NCBI GenBank assembly: GCA_001872575.1
Contig: MNWP01000003.1
Location: 1 to 64,000, forward strand
Direction: 5' to 3'
DNA: 64,000 nt
DNA from: Candidatus Peregrinibacteria bacterium CG1_02_54_53
GTDB lineage: Bacteria > Patescibacteriota > Gracilibacteria > Peribacterales > Peribacteraceae
Every line of letters begins with the position of its first letter. The stretch's first letter is position 1. The notes under the pieces are model-generated. The model did not search any database. It was not told the DNA's origin and saw only the letters and a list, made by a program, of their open reading frames with translations. Shown here one piece after another: positions 10,366 to 20,256 of this stretch. A program made the translations under genes and the position numbers.

Positions 10366-13300
10366 TCACCACTCATGCTTCATGTGCGAGAGCATCCGAC
10401 GGTATGGACTTGAGAACACTCCTCCGGTGATCACTTTCTCCTCTAGAAGATTATTGAGCAGTGCATTGAGGAATGCTGCTTTATTCTTCGCATCGCGATA
10501 GTACGGCCAAAGTTCGCCATTCAGATGCGAGAGGTACTCTCGACCGCTCCAGCCATTGCCTCCCTGGTACCTCGCCATACTGAGAATACGATCAAGCTCC
10601 TCGCGACGCACCGCTTCGACATACGCGGAGTCATTTGCTCGGGGATGACCGGTGAGATCCATTGGCGTGATGAGCACCCGGCGAACGAGATCCCGATCTT
10701 CGCGGGTGAATGTTTCGCTTGGCTCCTGCCGCAGGGTCTCAATAGTCGGATGGAAATTCCAATTCTGGCCGCCGCGCGTAACGCGGAAATCGAAAGGAGT
10801 CGGCTCGATCTCCGGATCCGCAGACGATGCGCTCAGTCCGGTTGAGATATCCGCAAACTCAATATCCGAATCACCAAAACGGCCGCGGAATGTCCCCGGC
10901 TTCGCTGTAAACGAATGCAAGTCTGCATCTTCTTCGTACGATCCCGGGACAAAGACAACAGCATTGCCACTATGTGCACGTTGAATGGCTGCTTGGCGCA
11001 GCCGCTCCTGAACTGCAGACTTCTTGGCGCGATCCGGCGCCTCTTTCTCCCACTGAGTAAGTTGCGCCTGCGTCTCAGCTTCATGCCGTTCAGCGGATTG
11101 TTTTTTCTGCTCGGCCTGCTCGGCGGCGCGCTCGGTACGAGTGCGTTTGGCGAGTTCAAGCAACTGTTGGGCGCCCGGACGGACAAGAAATTCCTGCAGT
11201 GTCAGTGCGCGTGCATGACCGTCTATCGAGCTCTTCTCGGGCATACCGGAAAGCTGGAATGTTCCCACACCGCGCTGGAGGACGCTCACTTTGCCGGACG
11301 CAAGATCGCCGAACAGATATGTTGCAAGAACACCCTCATGTCCACCACCCAAATCTTGTTCCTCAAAGAGGACAGCCTGTAAACGACCGGATTCAAACCC
11401 CGATACATCGACATTCGGATTGGCAATTCTGCGGGCGAGACTTCTGTCGGGATAGTGCGCACCACGGATCAAGACAACCGGTCCACTATCACCATAGAAC
11501 TTCTCATACGAGGCGACATGGCGAGGTGCGTCCTGTTGTACGGCTTGCTTCTCGCACAATCGATCAAGCCCTTCCGTGATGTATGCCTTTGCCGCATCGT
11601 AGCTGACAGCATCTCTTGAGCGGCCCAGGACATCGAGAACACTCGTATTCTTATGAAGCGGCGGCTCACCGAGCTTACCTGCCAGCATATTGGCCACGTG
11701 GAACGGTGCTCCGTAGAATGCCTCATCCAATTGATCCACTGCCGACGGCAGATGCGTAATGCGAGAGAGCGACCAGTCATTCCAGCGTTTGCGCTTCGCT
11801 GCGACTTCTTCTCCCAATGTTTGCGCGGCGAGTTGCTTGAGCTGAAGCCGGACAGCAGGATCATCGATCAAGTAATAGAGCTGATCGCGATTGCCAAAGT
11901 CGAGATGCTTCGAAAGACCCGCAACGGCACCGGCCGTTAACGTAAAGAGCTCGGGGTTCTGGAGGAACTTTTCTGCACGAGTGTCTCCCGAAGTCTGTCG
12001 TACCTGTGCAAGCAACGACTGCAACGCCAGCTCCGCGCGTGTCTTGCCTTTGTTTTGCTCGAAGACATGTGGATCCACCTTGCTGAGCTGCTGACCAAAG
12101 ACCTGTACGCCACCCAGCGCCTGCACAATTTGGCTGAAAGAGGCGCGATGCTCATCTCCTTCGGGGACAGTATCGAGGAGCGTGCGGTACTCCAAATATC
12201 GCTTTTCGCGGATGTGCTGAAGGTAACACACAGCCGAACGTCGCATAGCCTCGCGAATATCCATCAGTGTCACATTTGTTCCCACAATCCCCAGGGCATT
12301 CGTTCCGACTTCCCCCCGAAGCGCCGATTGAAGCGAGATGTTTCCTGCATGAACCGAAGCAAAGAGCTGTACCGAGAACATCGGCATAACGAACTGCTCA
12401 AAATCTTCGCGGTAAAACCGGTCCAGAATATCGGGAGACCACATCCCCCCCAAGCATTCATTCATGACCTCCGGCGCATGCTGCATCATCTCACGCACGA
12501 AAATGCCGTAAAGCATGCGCTTACGGAGCTCCGGCTTGTCTGCATTGCCATCCGTAGGTGACTCACTCGAAGACGGCCACAAATCCGAAAGCATCCAACT
12601 CGACGCCCTCTCAATCCAGTCGTACTCCGTTTCACCTGTCGTCTGCTGCGCGCCAAGAATCGCCAACAACCACGGAGGTGCGTCGTGAAGAAACAAACGC
12701 ATCTTATTCTGTTCCCACGCATTGATACCCGCACGAATCGTGATTTCGACACCAGCGATCACGAGTCCGGCAGGACCGGTGAATGCCTTTGCTCCTACAA
12801 GAATCGTTGCGGCCAAACCTGCCGCGGTGTTGACCGTTCGAAGCTTCTGAGCCAACTCACGCTCATCAAATGCGCCACCCACATGTGTGTCAATCTGTCG
12901 CTGCAATCCGCGAAGCGACACCTCTACGCCTGAGGCAGGGTGCCGGTATACACCGTACGAAACGCGCTCAAATTGACTGCCATTTCGCTCAAGATCCTGA
13001 CGCAATTGATCGATAACAGATTCGGCGTACTCTGTTGCGCGATCGCGCTGCTGCTGTATTTCATCGATCTCGACGTAATCTCCGTAGAGCGCCAGAGCCT
13101 GTACACCAACACCGGCCACATACAGCGTGCGAGCACCCGGCGAAGCGGTGCGCCACTCGTTCATCCAGTGTCTCCCCCATCGACCCGCCGTGCCGCTCGC
13201 GACATCGCGTGCCACGTTGATCCCCGCGGCAAGCTTATCGGTCAGCAGCACGTTCATATGAGGGCGTGCTGCCAGACGAACAGCCTTCCGAACACCGCCA

Positions 13301-15879
13301 TTGGTGACAATGCTACGCGCTTTCGCAATGACCTCGTCACACAGCGCAATGGCAGGGTGACCCTTGGGCAGAGCGGCACGACGGGCGACCAGATCATCGA
13401 GAAACAAATTCCATGCACGTTTGGAATCGAGGCCACGGAAGGTACGCACGAAGTTGTCATACATAATATTACCCAATGATTTATCGAGATCAATGATCTT
13501 CGAAATCTTGCCATCAAGATCATTGATCAATTCTTTCGCAGTCCGTGCGTCGGGAGCTGAGGCAATCCATGGACGCAGAATGGTAGCTTTGAGAACACGG
13601 GCAGGAAGGGGCGGGGCGGCTAATCCCGCCTTCATCCGATCTGCACGGAAGATGACATCGGCGGGGGTAACGCTCAGATCCGAATACACTTTGGCAACAT
13701 ACCCGGCAAAGAGAAGCGCCGGAGTCGCAACAAGCGGATAGCGAACGTACGCGCTCTTCATCCACGCAGCCCCCTCGCGGGGACCAAGAATAGCAGCGGT
13801 AAGCGCCGCCTGCGCACCTTTCTCTGTGAGAAAACTGAGCATGCGCTGACCGTTTTCGATAAGTTCAGGAGGCATCTCCGGCCAGTCCCCTTCCTCGGCC
13901 ATCGTCTGCAGGGATGTTTCTCCCATAGCAAGAATCATCTGTGAATGTGCATCTTTGAGCAGCCGCTCATCCTGCAACGTAACGTACTTGAAGATCTCCG
14001 CCTGCATGAGAAGAATTCCTACGGGATTCCCCCGCTGCATCATGCGCTGGTAGAGATACAAACGCACCGACTGCGACACGGGCATGCGATCCATGAGAAT
14101 CGTCCGAACGATGGCCATGTTCTCCGCTTTCGAATTGCTCCAGTTCTGATCGGGGAAAATCTTATGGAAGAATGGAAGCATGAACGTGGGCGTCTCGTCT
14201 TCCATTGCAGCACAGACACTCGCGAGCACTGCTGCAGGAGCGGCATCCGGTCCTTGAGCGGGAGCCTGGTGTGCTTGCCGAAATCCATGTGCACTCACGC
14301 CGCCTTGCTCAAGAGCAAACTTCATGATGTCGAACGGTTGAATGTTTTTAAGTGCCTCCTCAGAAAGTCCAAGCCGCTCGCGCGACTCATCAATAATCAA
14401 CGCTAATTCGCCTTCGGCTCCGCTGGCGAGGTACAACTGTTCGGGATTGAGAAGATTCTTCAGCTTCTTTGGATCACCTTCTGCAGCAACAACCGTTTCA
14501 ATGATGCCGGCCACGGCCTCTGCGCCCTGAGCAAAAGCCTGAACGAAATCTCGCATGGTCATGGCCTCGATATCAGCCGGACTCAAATCATCACGGGATG
14601 CGAGAAGCGCCTGGCGTTTATTCCAACAGAGAAGAATGACGTACTTGGCCGCAGCCTCACGACGCTCTTTATCTTCACCGAGCACCGTCACGCTCTCGGG
14701 ACGAATCGTGACTTCATTGGCTGCAGCCTCTGCTTGCGCAGGATCAGCCGTAATGCACTGAAAGAGATCTCGAAGAGGGCGATCTTGGTTCGCTTTGATA
14801 AAGTCATTCACCTGTGCCTCGTGCACGGTACCCAAGTCGGGGGAAGCGGGATAAATAGCCAGGAGCCCACGCGCGAGCAACCGTACGCCCGCGGCTTTCA
14901 TCACACTCTCGGCGTCTTCGCGCATCTGCTCAGGAACCTGCGGGCCTGGTGCAGATTGTGCTGCATCCGGAGTGCTCTCCTGAGTACGACGCTTTTCAAG
15001 TTCACGATCGAACTCGCCAATCTTCTCAACGAGCTTATCTTTCTCTGCCTGCAATGCGTGCACCTGCGCCTTTGCCATATCAGTCCCGCTCTGCATCGCA
15101 GCATCAATACGTGCAATCTGCTCTTCGGCTGCATGCTTGGCAGCCAGTATTTTTTCTGTCGCACCCTTAAGATTGCCCATGAATTCTTTTGCGTACTTCT
15201 CTAGGCCCTTATATCCGAGGTATCCGGCAACGCCGGCAATGGTCAGCAATCCGGCACCAATCAGCGTCTTCGTAAACCACCCCATACCCTCTTTTGTCTT
15301 TGCTGCAGCTTTCTTTGTGCCTCCCCACAGCCATCTCATCAATCGGTACGCGCCGTACGTCAGAGCGGCTGCGCCCAATCCGATGCCGACATGCGTCATT
15401 TTTTCTTTCGTGGAGGACTGCTCCCAGTACTCCTTGGCACGCTTCCAATTGCGCGACAAAAAACCCTGCTCCGCCTCAGAGGGGGCGGGAGTTTCGGTCG
15501 CGGTCGGGATCATCGTGGGCTGAGAAACCTCAGGCTGTTCAACTGCTGCAGCCGGCGCTTCAGCCTGAAGCAAGGACGCCTCTGGGGTATTGAGTGACTG
15601 ACGCATACGTTCAATTTTCTTAAGAAGGGCAATCTGCTCCTCCTGCGACTGCGTACGGTGTGAAACACGTTCCTGAAGCCGGCTCAGGTTCGCATCGGCA
15701 ATGTGGCGCTGCTTCGTATCGAGCTTCTGCCCTTCTGCCACCATCGCACGATACACATCGGATTGCTCAGGAATCTCCATAACGATCTTTTCGAGGTCAT
15801 CTGTAGTGGCATGCTCATCTGTGAGACGATCCAATACGGCCTTCGGACGCTCTCTTGGAACCTCTGTATTTTGCGGCAT
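10366..15879 (-). CDS. Giant protein (about 1,840-1,860 aa), unknown function; N-terminal coiled coil, hydrophobic segments, long alpha-helical body
   Basis: Single uninterrupted ORF (track 10366..15948); likely start MPQNTEVPRERPKAVL; hydrophobic segments such as VGIGLGAAALTYGAYRLMRWLWGG. Confidence 0.85.
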   Translation of the reverse strand: MPQNTEVPRERPKAVLDRLTDEHATTDDLEKIVMEIPEQSDVYRAMVAEGQKLDTKQRHIADANLSRLQERVSHRTQSQEEQIALLKKIERMRQSLNTPEASLLQAEAPAAAVEQPEVSQPTMIPTATETPAPSEAEQGFLSRNWKRAKEYWEQSSTKEKMTHVGIGLGAAALTYGAYRLMRWLWGGTKKAAAKTKEGMGWFTKTLIGAGLLTIAGVAGYLGYKGLEKYAKEFMGNLKGATEKILAAKHAAEEQIARIDAAMQSGTDMAKAQVHALQAEKDKLVEKIGEFDRELEKRRTQESTPDAAQSAPGPQVPEQMREDAESVMKAAGVRLLARGLLAIYPASPDLGTVHEAQVNDFIKANQDRPLRDLFQCITADPAQAEAAANEVTIRPESVTVLGEDKERREAAAKYVILLCWNKRQALLASRDDLSPADIEAMTMRDFVQAFAQGAEAVAGIIETVVAAEGDPKKLKNLLNPEQLYLASGAEGELALIIDESRERLGLSEEALKNIQPFDIMKFALEQGGVSAHGFRQAHQAPAQGPDAAPAAVLASVCAAMEDETPTFMLPFFHKIFPDQNWSNSKAENMAIVRTILMDRMPVSQSVRLYLYQRMMQRGNPVGILLMQAEIFKYVTLQDERLLKDAHSQMILAMGETSLQTMAEEGDWPEMPPELIENGQRMLSFLTEKGAQAALTAAILGPREGAAWMKSAYVRYPLVATPALLFAGYVAKVYSDLSVTPADVIFRADRMKAGLAAPPLPARVLKATILRPWIASAPDARTAKELINDLDGKISKIIDLDKSLGNIMYDNFVRTFRGLDSKRAWNLFLDDLVARRAALPKGHPAIALCDEVIAKARSIVTNGGVRKAVRLAARPHMNVLLTDKLAAGINVARDVASGTAGRWGRHWMNEWRTASPGARTLYVAGVGVQALALYGDYVEIDEIQQQRDRATEYAESVIDQLRQDLERNGSQFERVSYGVYRHPASGVEVSLRGLQRQIDTHVGGAFDERELAQKLRTVNTAAGLAATILVGAKAFTGPAGLVIAGVEITIRAGINAWEQNKMRLFLHDAPPWLLAILGAQQTTGETEYDWIERASSWMLSDLWPSSSESPTDGNADKPELRKRMLYGIFVREMMQHAPEVMNECLGGMWSPDILDRFYREDFEQFVMPMFSVQLFASVHAGNISLQSALRGEVGTNALGIVGTNVTLMDIREAMRRSAVCYLQHIREKRYLEYRTLLDTVPEGDEHRASFSQIVQALGGVQVFGQQLSKVDPHVFEQNKGKTRAELALQSLLAQVRQTSGDTRAEKFLQNPELFTLTAGAVAGLSKHLDFGNRDQLYYLIDDPAVRLQLKQLAAQTLGEEVAAKRKRWNDWSLSRITHLPSAVDQLDEAFYGAPFHVANMLAGKLGEPPLHKNTSVLDVLGRSRDAVSYDAAKAYITEGLDRLCEKQAVQQDAPRHVASYEKFYGDSGPVVLIRGAHYPDRSLARRIANPNVDVSGFESGRLQAVLFEEQDLGGGHEGVLATYLFGDLASGKVSVLQRGVGTFQLSGMPEKSSIDGHARALTLQEFLVRPGAQQLLELAKRTRTERAAEQAEQKKQSAERHEAETQAQLTQWEKEAPDRAKKSAVQERLRQAAIQRAHSGNAVVFVPGSYEEDADLHSFTAKPGTFRGRFGDSDIEFADISTGLSASSADPEIEPTPFDFRVTRGGQNWNFHPTIETLRQEPSETFTREDRDLVRRVLITPMDLTGHPRANDSAYVEAVRREELDRILSMARYQGGNGWSGREYLSHLNGELWPYYRDAKNKAAFLNALLNNLLEEKVITGGVFSSPYRRMLSHMKHEW

Positions 15880-15956
15880 TTGACGAAAGAGAAGCCGCCC
15901 CTCACAGAGCGATTCAGAATGCCTCAAAAAGAAGTGATATAGATGCATAGAAAGTA

Positions 15957-16139
15957 TTAATGAAACAGTCTTCTAACAAAACCACGCACGCCTCTGCCTG
16001 CAGCACGAACTATTCCGCCTGCAAATTCACCGCCAATTTCCAGTGCGTCCCCCAATACATCACTAACGCGGGCAGTAACACTGCTTTGCACATGTTCGAC
16101 GGGTGACCGCATTGCCGGATCACGATCGAGGGATTTCAT
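15957..16139 (-). CDS. 60-aa amphipathic protein, unknown function
   Basis: MKSLDRDPAMRSPVEHVQSSVTARVSDVLGDALEIGGEFAGGIVRAAGRGVRGFVRRLFH; sits between operon members. Confidence 0.55.
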   Translation of the reverse strand: MKSLDRDPAMRSPVEHVQSSVTARVSDVLGDALEIGGEFAGGIVRAAGRGVRGFVRRLFH

Positions 16140-16165
16140 AGAAAAACCGGAAAAACAGGAAATAA

Positions 16166-17011
16166 TTACTGTGTGCGTCTGGTTTTCATCTTTGCGAGAT
16201 ACCCCAACGGTACCGAAACCGGTGCAATGATGCCTCGTGCCATCGTACCCACAAGACCTGCAGGGGCGCTGCCACGAACACGCTGATGCCAGCGCCCAAG
16301 ACCATAGAGAGTGGCTCCTCCGGCCAGAGGCAAGGCTGCACCGGTTGCCAATCCTGTAAGAACTCCCGCTCCCTGCATGGCGCCCATTATTCCCAGACCC
16401 GAAGAGGAGGCTCCGACTGCGTTGGCGGCAGCAGAGAGACCGAGATACGGGGTGAGTGCCATCGTCGTTGCCGCACCGGCGGCAGCACCCGCCAGAGATC
16501 CGGCAACAGGATGTTTGAGTTTCTTTCCGAGATAATAGCCCACCGCCCCTCCCGCTGCGGGGATTCCCAATGTAAGCCCTAATGTGCCAGCGGAAGGCAA
16601 GAAACCTGCTGCCGCAGCTCTTGCCGTGGGAGCAACGATCGCCGACCCATATGCGGGCAACACCGACGCGGCGGCGGCCGTGCCGAGTGCTGCCGCAGTT
16701 GCACCCTGTATGGCAGGTTCTTGCTCAGACACTTCAGCCAAGGGCATTTCACGAGATACTAGAGATTCCACAGGAAGAACCCGTGCGGGCTCTACGGGTT
16801 TTCGAACGGAGGTCTCGGTGGCTCGATTGGGGTTTCTCTGTTGCTTCTCTCGCTCAGATTCTTTGGCGACATCCGCCGCCAACGAAAGAAAGGGGGCTGC
16901 ACGATCACGCGTGTTCGAGATACCGCGCTGTACATGCAATGAGTTTTGCGCCTGCGGAGGAAACGAGGGCTGCTGAGGTGTTTCGGGAATGTGTGATGTG
17001 GATTTGTGCAT
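16166..17011 (-). CDS. Ala/Gly-rich membrane protein (glycine-zipper-like), unknown function
   Basis: Multiple Gly/Ala-rich hydrophobic segments (AAGGAVGYYLGKKLKHPVAGSLAGAAAGAATT). Confidence 0.7.
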   Translation of the reverse strand: MHKSTSHIPETPQQPSFPPQAQNSLHVQRGISNTRDRAAPFLSLAADVAKESEREKQQRNPNRATETSVRKPVEPARVLPVESLVSREMPLAEVSEQEPAIQGATAAALGTAAAASVLPAYGSAIVAPTARAAAAGFLPSAGTLGLTLGIPAAGGAVGYYLGKKLKHPVAGSLAGAAAGAATTMALTPYLGLSAAANAVGASSSGLGIMGAMQGAGVLTGLATGAALPLAGGATLYGLGRWHQRVRGSAPAGLVGTMARGIIAPVSVPLGYLAKMKTRRTQ

Positions 17012-17031
17012 GATTATTAAAAATGGAAAAA

Positions 17032-18486
17032 TTACGCAGAAGGCACGACTTCGAACGTCATCTTGCGTTTCTTTTCGGCTCCGGCGCTGTTGCGGTATGC
17101 CACTTCGAGCGTGTCTGTGCCACCGGCGACAGCCTGTGCTACACGACTCGGCTCCTGCTCCGTCACGGTGACAGTGCCCGACAATCCGATTGCTCCTGTG
17201 ATGGCCACAGTTCCATCGCTGATTTTTTCAACCTTGGTAACGGATGCCGTCGGCGTGAAGAAGAGCACATGCGGCTTAACGCGGTATTTATTGTCACCCA
17301 TTTTCAAAAGTGTTTCGCCATTCTCCTGCACCTTAGCGATTTCCATTCCGTCAATCGTGAGCGACTGCACCTCGGTACGTGTGAGTTGCTCGGGAGATGC
17401 CACAGGAGCGGCAGCCGGAGCGGCATCGGGTGCAGATTGCGGATTCGCTGCAGGGGCACCGGCTGCGGCAGGCACAGTCGCTGGAGCCGCTCCGGGAACA
17501 GGAGTAGGTGCTGCAGCGGGAGTTGCCAGCTTCTGGGCAACGACCTCATCGGCCGCCTGTTCGAGCTGCAATTGTGTAACTTTCAAAGGAATCACGGTGC
17601 GGTTAGCAGGATTTTCACGCAGCTTGAGCGCAACCAGTCGGCAGTACTCATCGAACGAAATGGTTTGTCCCGTCACGGCAATCATCTGGAACTTCTCCAT
17701 GAACGGCTGAAGCGAGAACTCCTGATCGGGCGCATTGGGCAACGCCTCGATTTTGAATTTGGCAAAGTTTTTGTATGCAACGCCGAAATCCCCCATGACG
17801 AAATTGAGGGGCTTCTTGATCCAGTCAGGCAGATAGTCATCCACGGATGCTGCAAGCGAGCCGAACATCTGTGCTGATTTCTCTCGGAACCACGCGAATC
17901 CGGTACCGACAGCGGCTATTGCGGCAGTCACACCTCCAACAAGTTCTTTCCATCCTTTTCCTCCCCACTTCTTCGTCCATCCCCAACTACTTTTGAGCCA
18001 ACTCTGTACGGTCTCCGCTCCACTCGTGAGCTTGTCACCTGTCCACGCCATCCAGCCTTCGGGCTTGTCCTGCCCTCGGCCCTGAGAGGGCTCGGGCCCG
18101 CGAATGGGAGCGGAGTCGAGGGGCTTCTCGGGGGAAGATCCAACGGGAGCAGTGGGAATTTGTTCGGCCGACGGCGCCGGTCTGGCGGCATCAATCTGCG
18201 CACGCAGCGCCGCTTTGCGCTCATCGACAAAGTTGAGGATGCCAATGCGACCATCGAGCAGCTCTGCGGGAATCTCAGCCTGTCGTGCTCCGACACGCGC
18301 ACTCAGCTCTTCAAGCTGTTCTTTGTTCATGCGCGATACGGCACTTTTCATGATGGCCGTTTTACCCTCATCGGTACTCTGCAACGCAACTTCTGTTTTG
18401 AGCTGCTGCAGAATTCTGTTCACCTGCTCCTTTGCCTCTTGCGAGGCATCGGGGGAAGGATTTGGTGTTTCTGTTGGCAACGTCAT
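17032..18486 (-). CDS. 484-aa protein with Pro/Ala linkers, Trp/Lys-rich segment and C-terminal beta-type domain
   Basis: SSWGWTKKWGGKGWKELVGGVTAAIAAVG; PAAAPTPVPGAAPATVPAAAGAP linker. Confidence 0.75.
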   Translation of the reverse strand: MTLPTETPNPSPDASQEAKEQVNRILQQLKTEVALQSTDEGKTAIMKSAVSRMNKEQLEELSARVGARQAEIPAELLDGRIGILNFVDERKAALRAQIDAARPAPSAEQIPTAPVGSSPEKPLDSAPIRGPEPSQGRGQDKPEGWMAWTGDKLTSGAETVQSWLKSSWGWTKKWGGKGWKELVGGVTAAIAAVGTGFAWFREKSAQMFGSLAASVDDYLPDWIKKPLNFVMGDFGVAYKNFAKFKIEALPNAPDQEFSLQPFMEKFQMIAVTGQTISFDEYCRLVALKLRENPANRTVIPLKVTQLQLEQAADEVVAQKLATPAAAPTPVPGAAPATVPAAAGAPAANPQSAPDAAPAAAPVASPEQLTRTEVQSLTIDGMEIAKVQENGETLLKMGDNKYRVKPHVLFFTPTASVTKVEKISDGTVAITGAIGLSGTVTVTEQEPSRVAQAVAGGTDTLEVAYRNSAGAEKKRKMTFEVVPSA

Positions 18487-18503
18487 GATGATGGAATGAA
18501 AAA

Positions 18504-19664
18504 TTACGCGGGAATCCGCTCGAAGCGGAACTCGGTACCTGTGTGCTGGGCGTTGTTGGGATTGTCGGCAACTTTTTCCAAAAACGCGCGGATATCCGCC
18601 ATAGCAACAAGTTTCGGAGAGGAGTATTCAACGGCAGTATTGTCCTGATACGTCGCTCTCCCCTCGAATCGCAAACCGTCGGCAGAAAGCGTGGCAGTCT
18701 TGAGCAACCACGAAGGCACGTTCGCGTTGTTTCCGGGAGCCATGCGATACCGCACAGGAGCGCCGGTGGGCCCCACGGCGATGTTCCACTCGCCGGTCGG
18801 CAGCACCTGAAGAGAGACCGCCTTGCCACGTACCTGCACCTTTGCCGGCGCAGGACCCATGACATTGAGCGGGGCCGTCACCGACTCGATCGGAGGCACG
18901 AACTCCGGTGCCTGCGCCACCTGTCCGGGCAGCACGGGAGGCAGTTCCTGCGCGGTCACCGCCATATCGAGCAGATCGTTGTGCGTGATTTCGGTCTTGC
19001 TGCCGTTGCCGCCCTTCTTCTTCCATGCAGTCACGACTTCGCTGTAATACATTTCACGGCTGAATGTGGGACCGCGTGTCTGCGCGAGTACCTTGTAGCG
19101 ATCAGCCAGCTGAGCCTGTCCGCGCTCCGCCGCCTCGCCCTTGGCCTTCGCTTCGGGATCTTCGGGGCTGATCGCAGAGAGCTGCAGGTTCCCTTTCTTG
19201 AGTGCACTCGTCAGCTCGGCGAAGTCGGCACCTGCCATCTCGTTGAGCCACTCGGCTGCCTTCTTGAACCCGAGCATACCAAGCGTACTGGCCATGCCGC
19301 GGAGTGTTGAGGCACCCATCGACTGGATCTGCTTCATGAATTTCTGCACCATCTCGAACGCCTTCTGCATCCCGTCACTGATCTTGTCCATCGCAGTCTT
19401 GTTGGTTCCAAGATCCTCCTCTCCCGTTTGAGGAGTCGGCTTGGCACCCGCCGGCTGAGCCATTGCAGCAATACCCTGCTCCAATTCCGCATCAGGATCA
19501 TTAATCTTTTTAGTAAGCCCTTCACGATTTTCCCGGTTTTCCGCCCGCACTTTTCCTTCATCTGGTGAGACCGGGGGCAAAGACTCCTGTGAAGCAGTCT
19601 GCTGCGCTTCTTTGCTCTCAGGAACCGTAGAAAGAGGTTTGATTTCGGGAGTAGTATCGCTCAT
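18504..19664 (-). CDS. 386-aa protein, unknown function; first gene of the giant-protein operon
   Basis: Uninterrupted ORF; same general architecture as the 484-aa neighbour. Confidence 0.75.
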   Translation of the reverse strand: MSDTTPEIKPLSTVPESKEAQQTASQESLPPVSPDEGKVRAENRENREGLTKKINDPDAELEQGIAAMAQPAGAKPTPQTGEEDLGTNKTAMDKISDGMQKAFEMVQKFMKQIQSMGASTLRGMASTLGMLGFKKAAEWLNEMAGADFAELTSALKKGNLQLSAISPEDPEAKAKGEAAERGQAQLADRYKVLAQTRGPTFSREMYYSEVVTAWKKKGGNGSKTEITHNDLLDMAVTAQELPPVLPGQVAQAPEFVPPIESVTAPLNVMGPAPAKVQVRGKAVSLQVLPTGEWNIAVGPTGAPVRYRMAPGNNANVPSWLLKTATLSADGLRFEGRATYQDNTAVEYSSPKLVAMADIRAFLEKVADNPNNAQHTGTEFRFERIPA

Positions 19665-19688
19665 GTTTGTTTTGGGGAATTTACTACT

Positions 19689-19718
19689 ATTCTACCACAA
19701 AAACCCCATTTCTCACAA
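19689..19718 (-). promoter_or_regulatory. Putative promoter of the giant-protein operon (TTGTGA-N18-TAGAAT)
   Basis: -35/-10 like hexamers about 25-50 nt upstream of 19664. Confidence 0.45.
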
Positions 19719-19750
19719 CATGCCAAGGCACGCTAAAGTGAGCTTCCAAC

Positions 19751-19780
19751 CTACCCCCTAACCCTACCCCTAACCCTATC
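19751..19780. repeat. Telomere-like CCCTAA/CCCTAC tract abutting the hpf start codon
   Basis: CTACCCCCTAACCCTACCCCTAACCCTATC directly followed by ATG. Confidence 0.8.
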
Positions 19781-20128
19781 ATGAACATCCAGCACTTCGA
19801 GAAGAACTTCCGTTTCTCTGGTCGCGAACTCCCCACGATTGCGCGCAAGATCGGCAAGATCGCCACGTACTGCAAACGTGTGAAGGATGCATCGTCATCG
19901 ATTCGCGTCGAAGTGGAGCGACAGAAGACCAAGAAGGAACGGGATCAGATCATGGTAACCGTCACGGTGGAGTTGCCCGAAAAAGTGCTGCGCGCAGAAT
20001 CACGCAAGCCCGATGTCATCGAGGCGATCGATCGCTGTATCGAGAAACTAGAGCCGCAACTGAAGCGCTACAAGGAAAAATGGAGCGGAAAAGCAAATGC
20101 CCGGAAAGCGGAACGGACGAAGAAATGA
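19781..20128 (+). CDS. hpf: Ribosome hibernation-promoting factor / RaiA family
   Basis: MNIQHFEKNFRFSGRELPTIARKIGKIATYCKRV...IRVEVERQK; sigma-54 modulation/S30EA-like. Confidence 0.75.
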   Translation: MNIQHFEKNFRFSGRELPTIARKIGKIATYCKRVKDASSSIRVEVERQKTKKERDQIMVTVTVELPEKVLRAESRKPDVIEAIDRCIEKLEPQLKRYKEKWSGKANARKAERTKK

Positions 20129-20180
20129 GAACGTGCAAAGCGAAATCTCGCCGTAGCTGAGCGAAGCGAAACGAAGGCGG

Positions 20181-20237
20181 ATGAAGCGTTACAAGGAGAT
20201 GGAAATTGGCAAGACGAAGGCAAGAAAAGCGAAATGA
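20181..20237 (+). pseudogene. 18-codon C-terminal fragment of an hpf paralog
   Basis: MKRYKEMEIGKTKARKAK versus HPF C-terminus LKRYKEKWSGKANARKAERTKK. Confidence 0.55.
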
Positions 20238-20256
20238 AGTTCCCGATGAACGATGT

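Noticed and set aside
10340-10366. Additional copy of the A/B/C structured element at the stop codon of the giant protein (GTGAGACAAGTCGCC)
   Set aside because: Shares only a few bases and lacks the CTTTTCCCT/CTCCAG block; it more simply looks like a local hairpin (ACAAGTC...GACTTGT).
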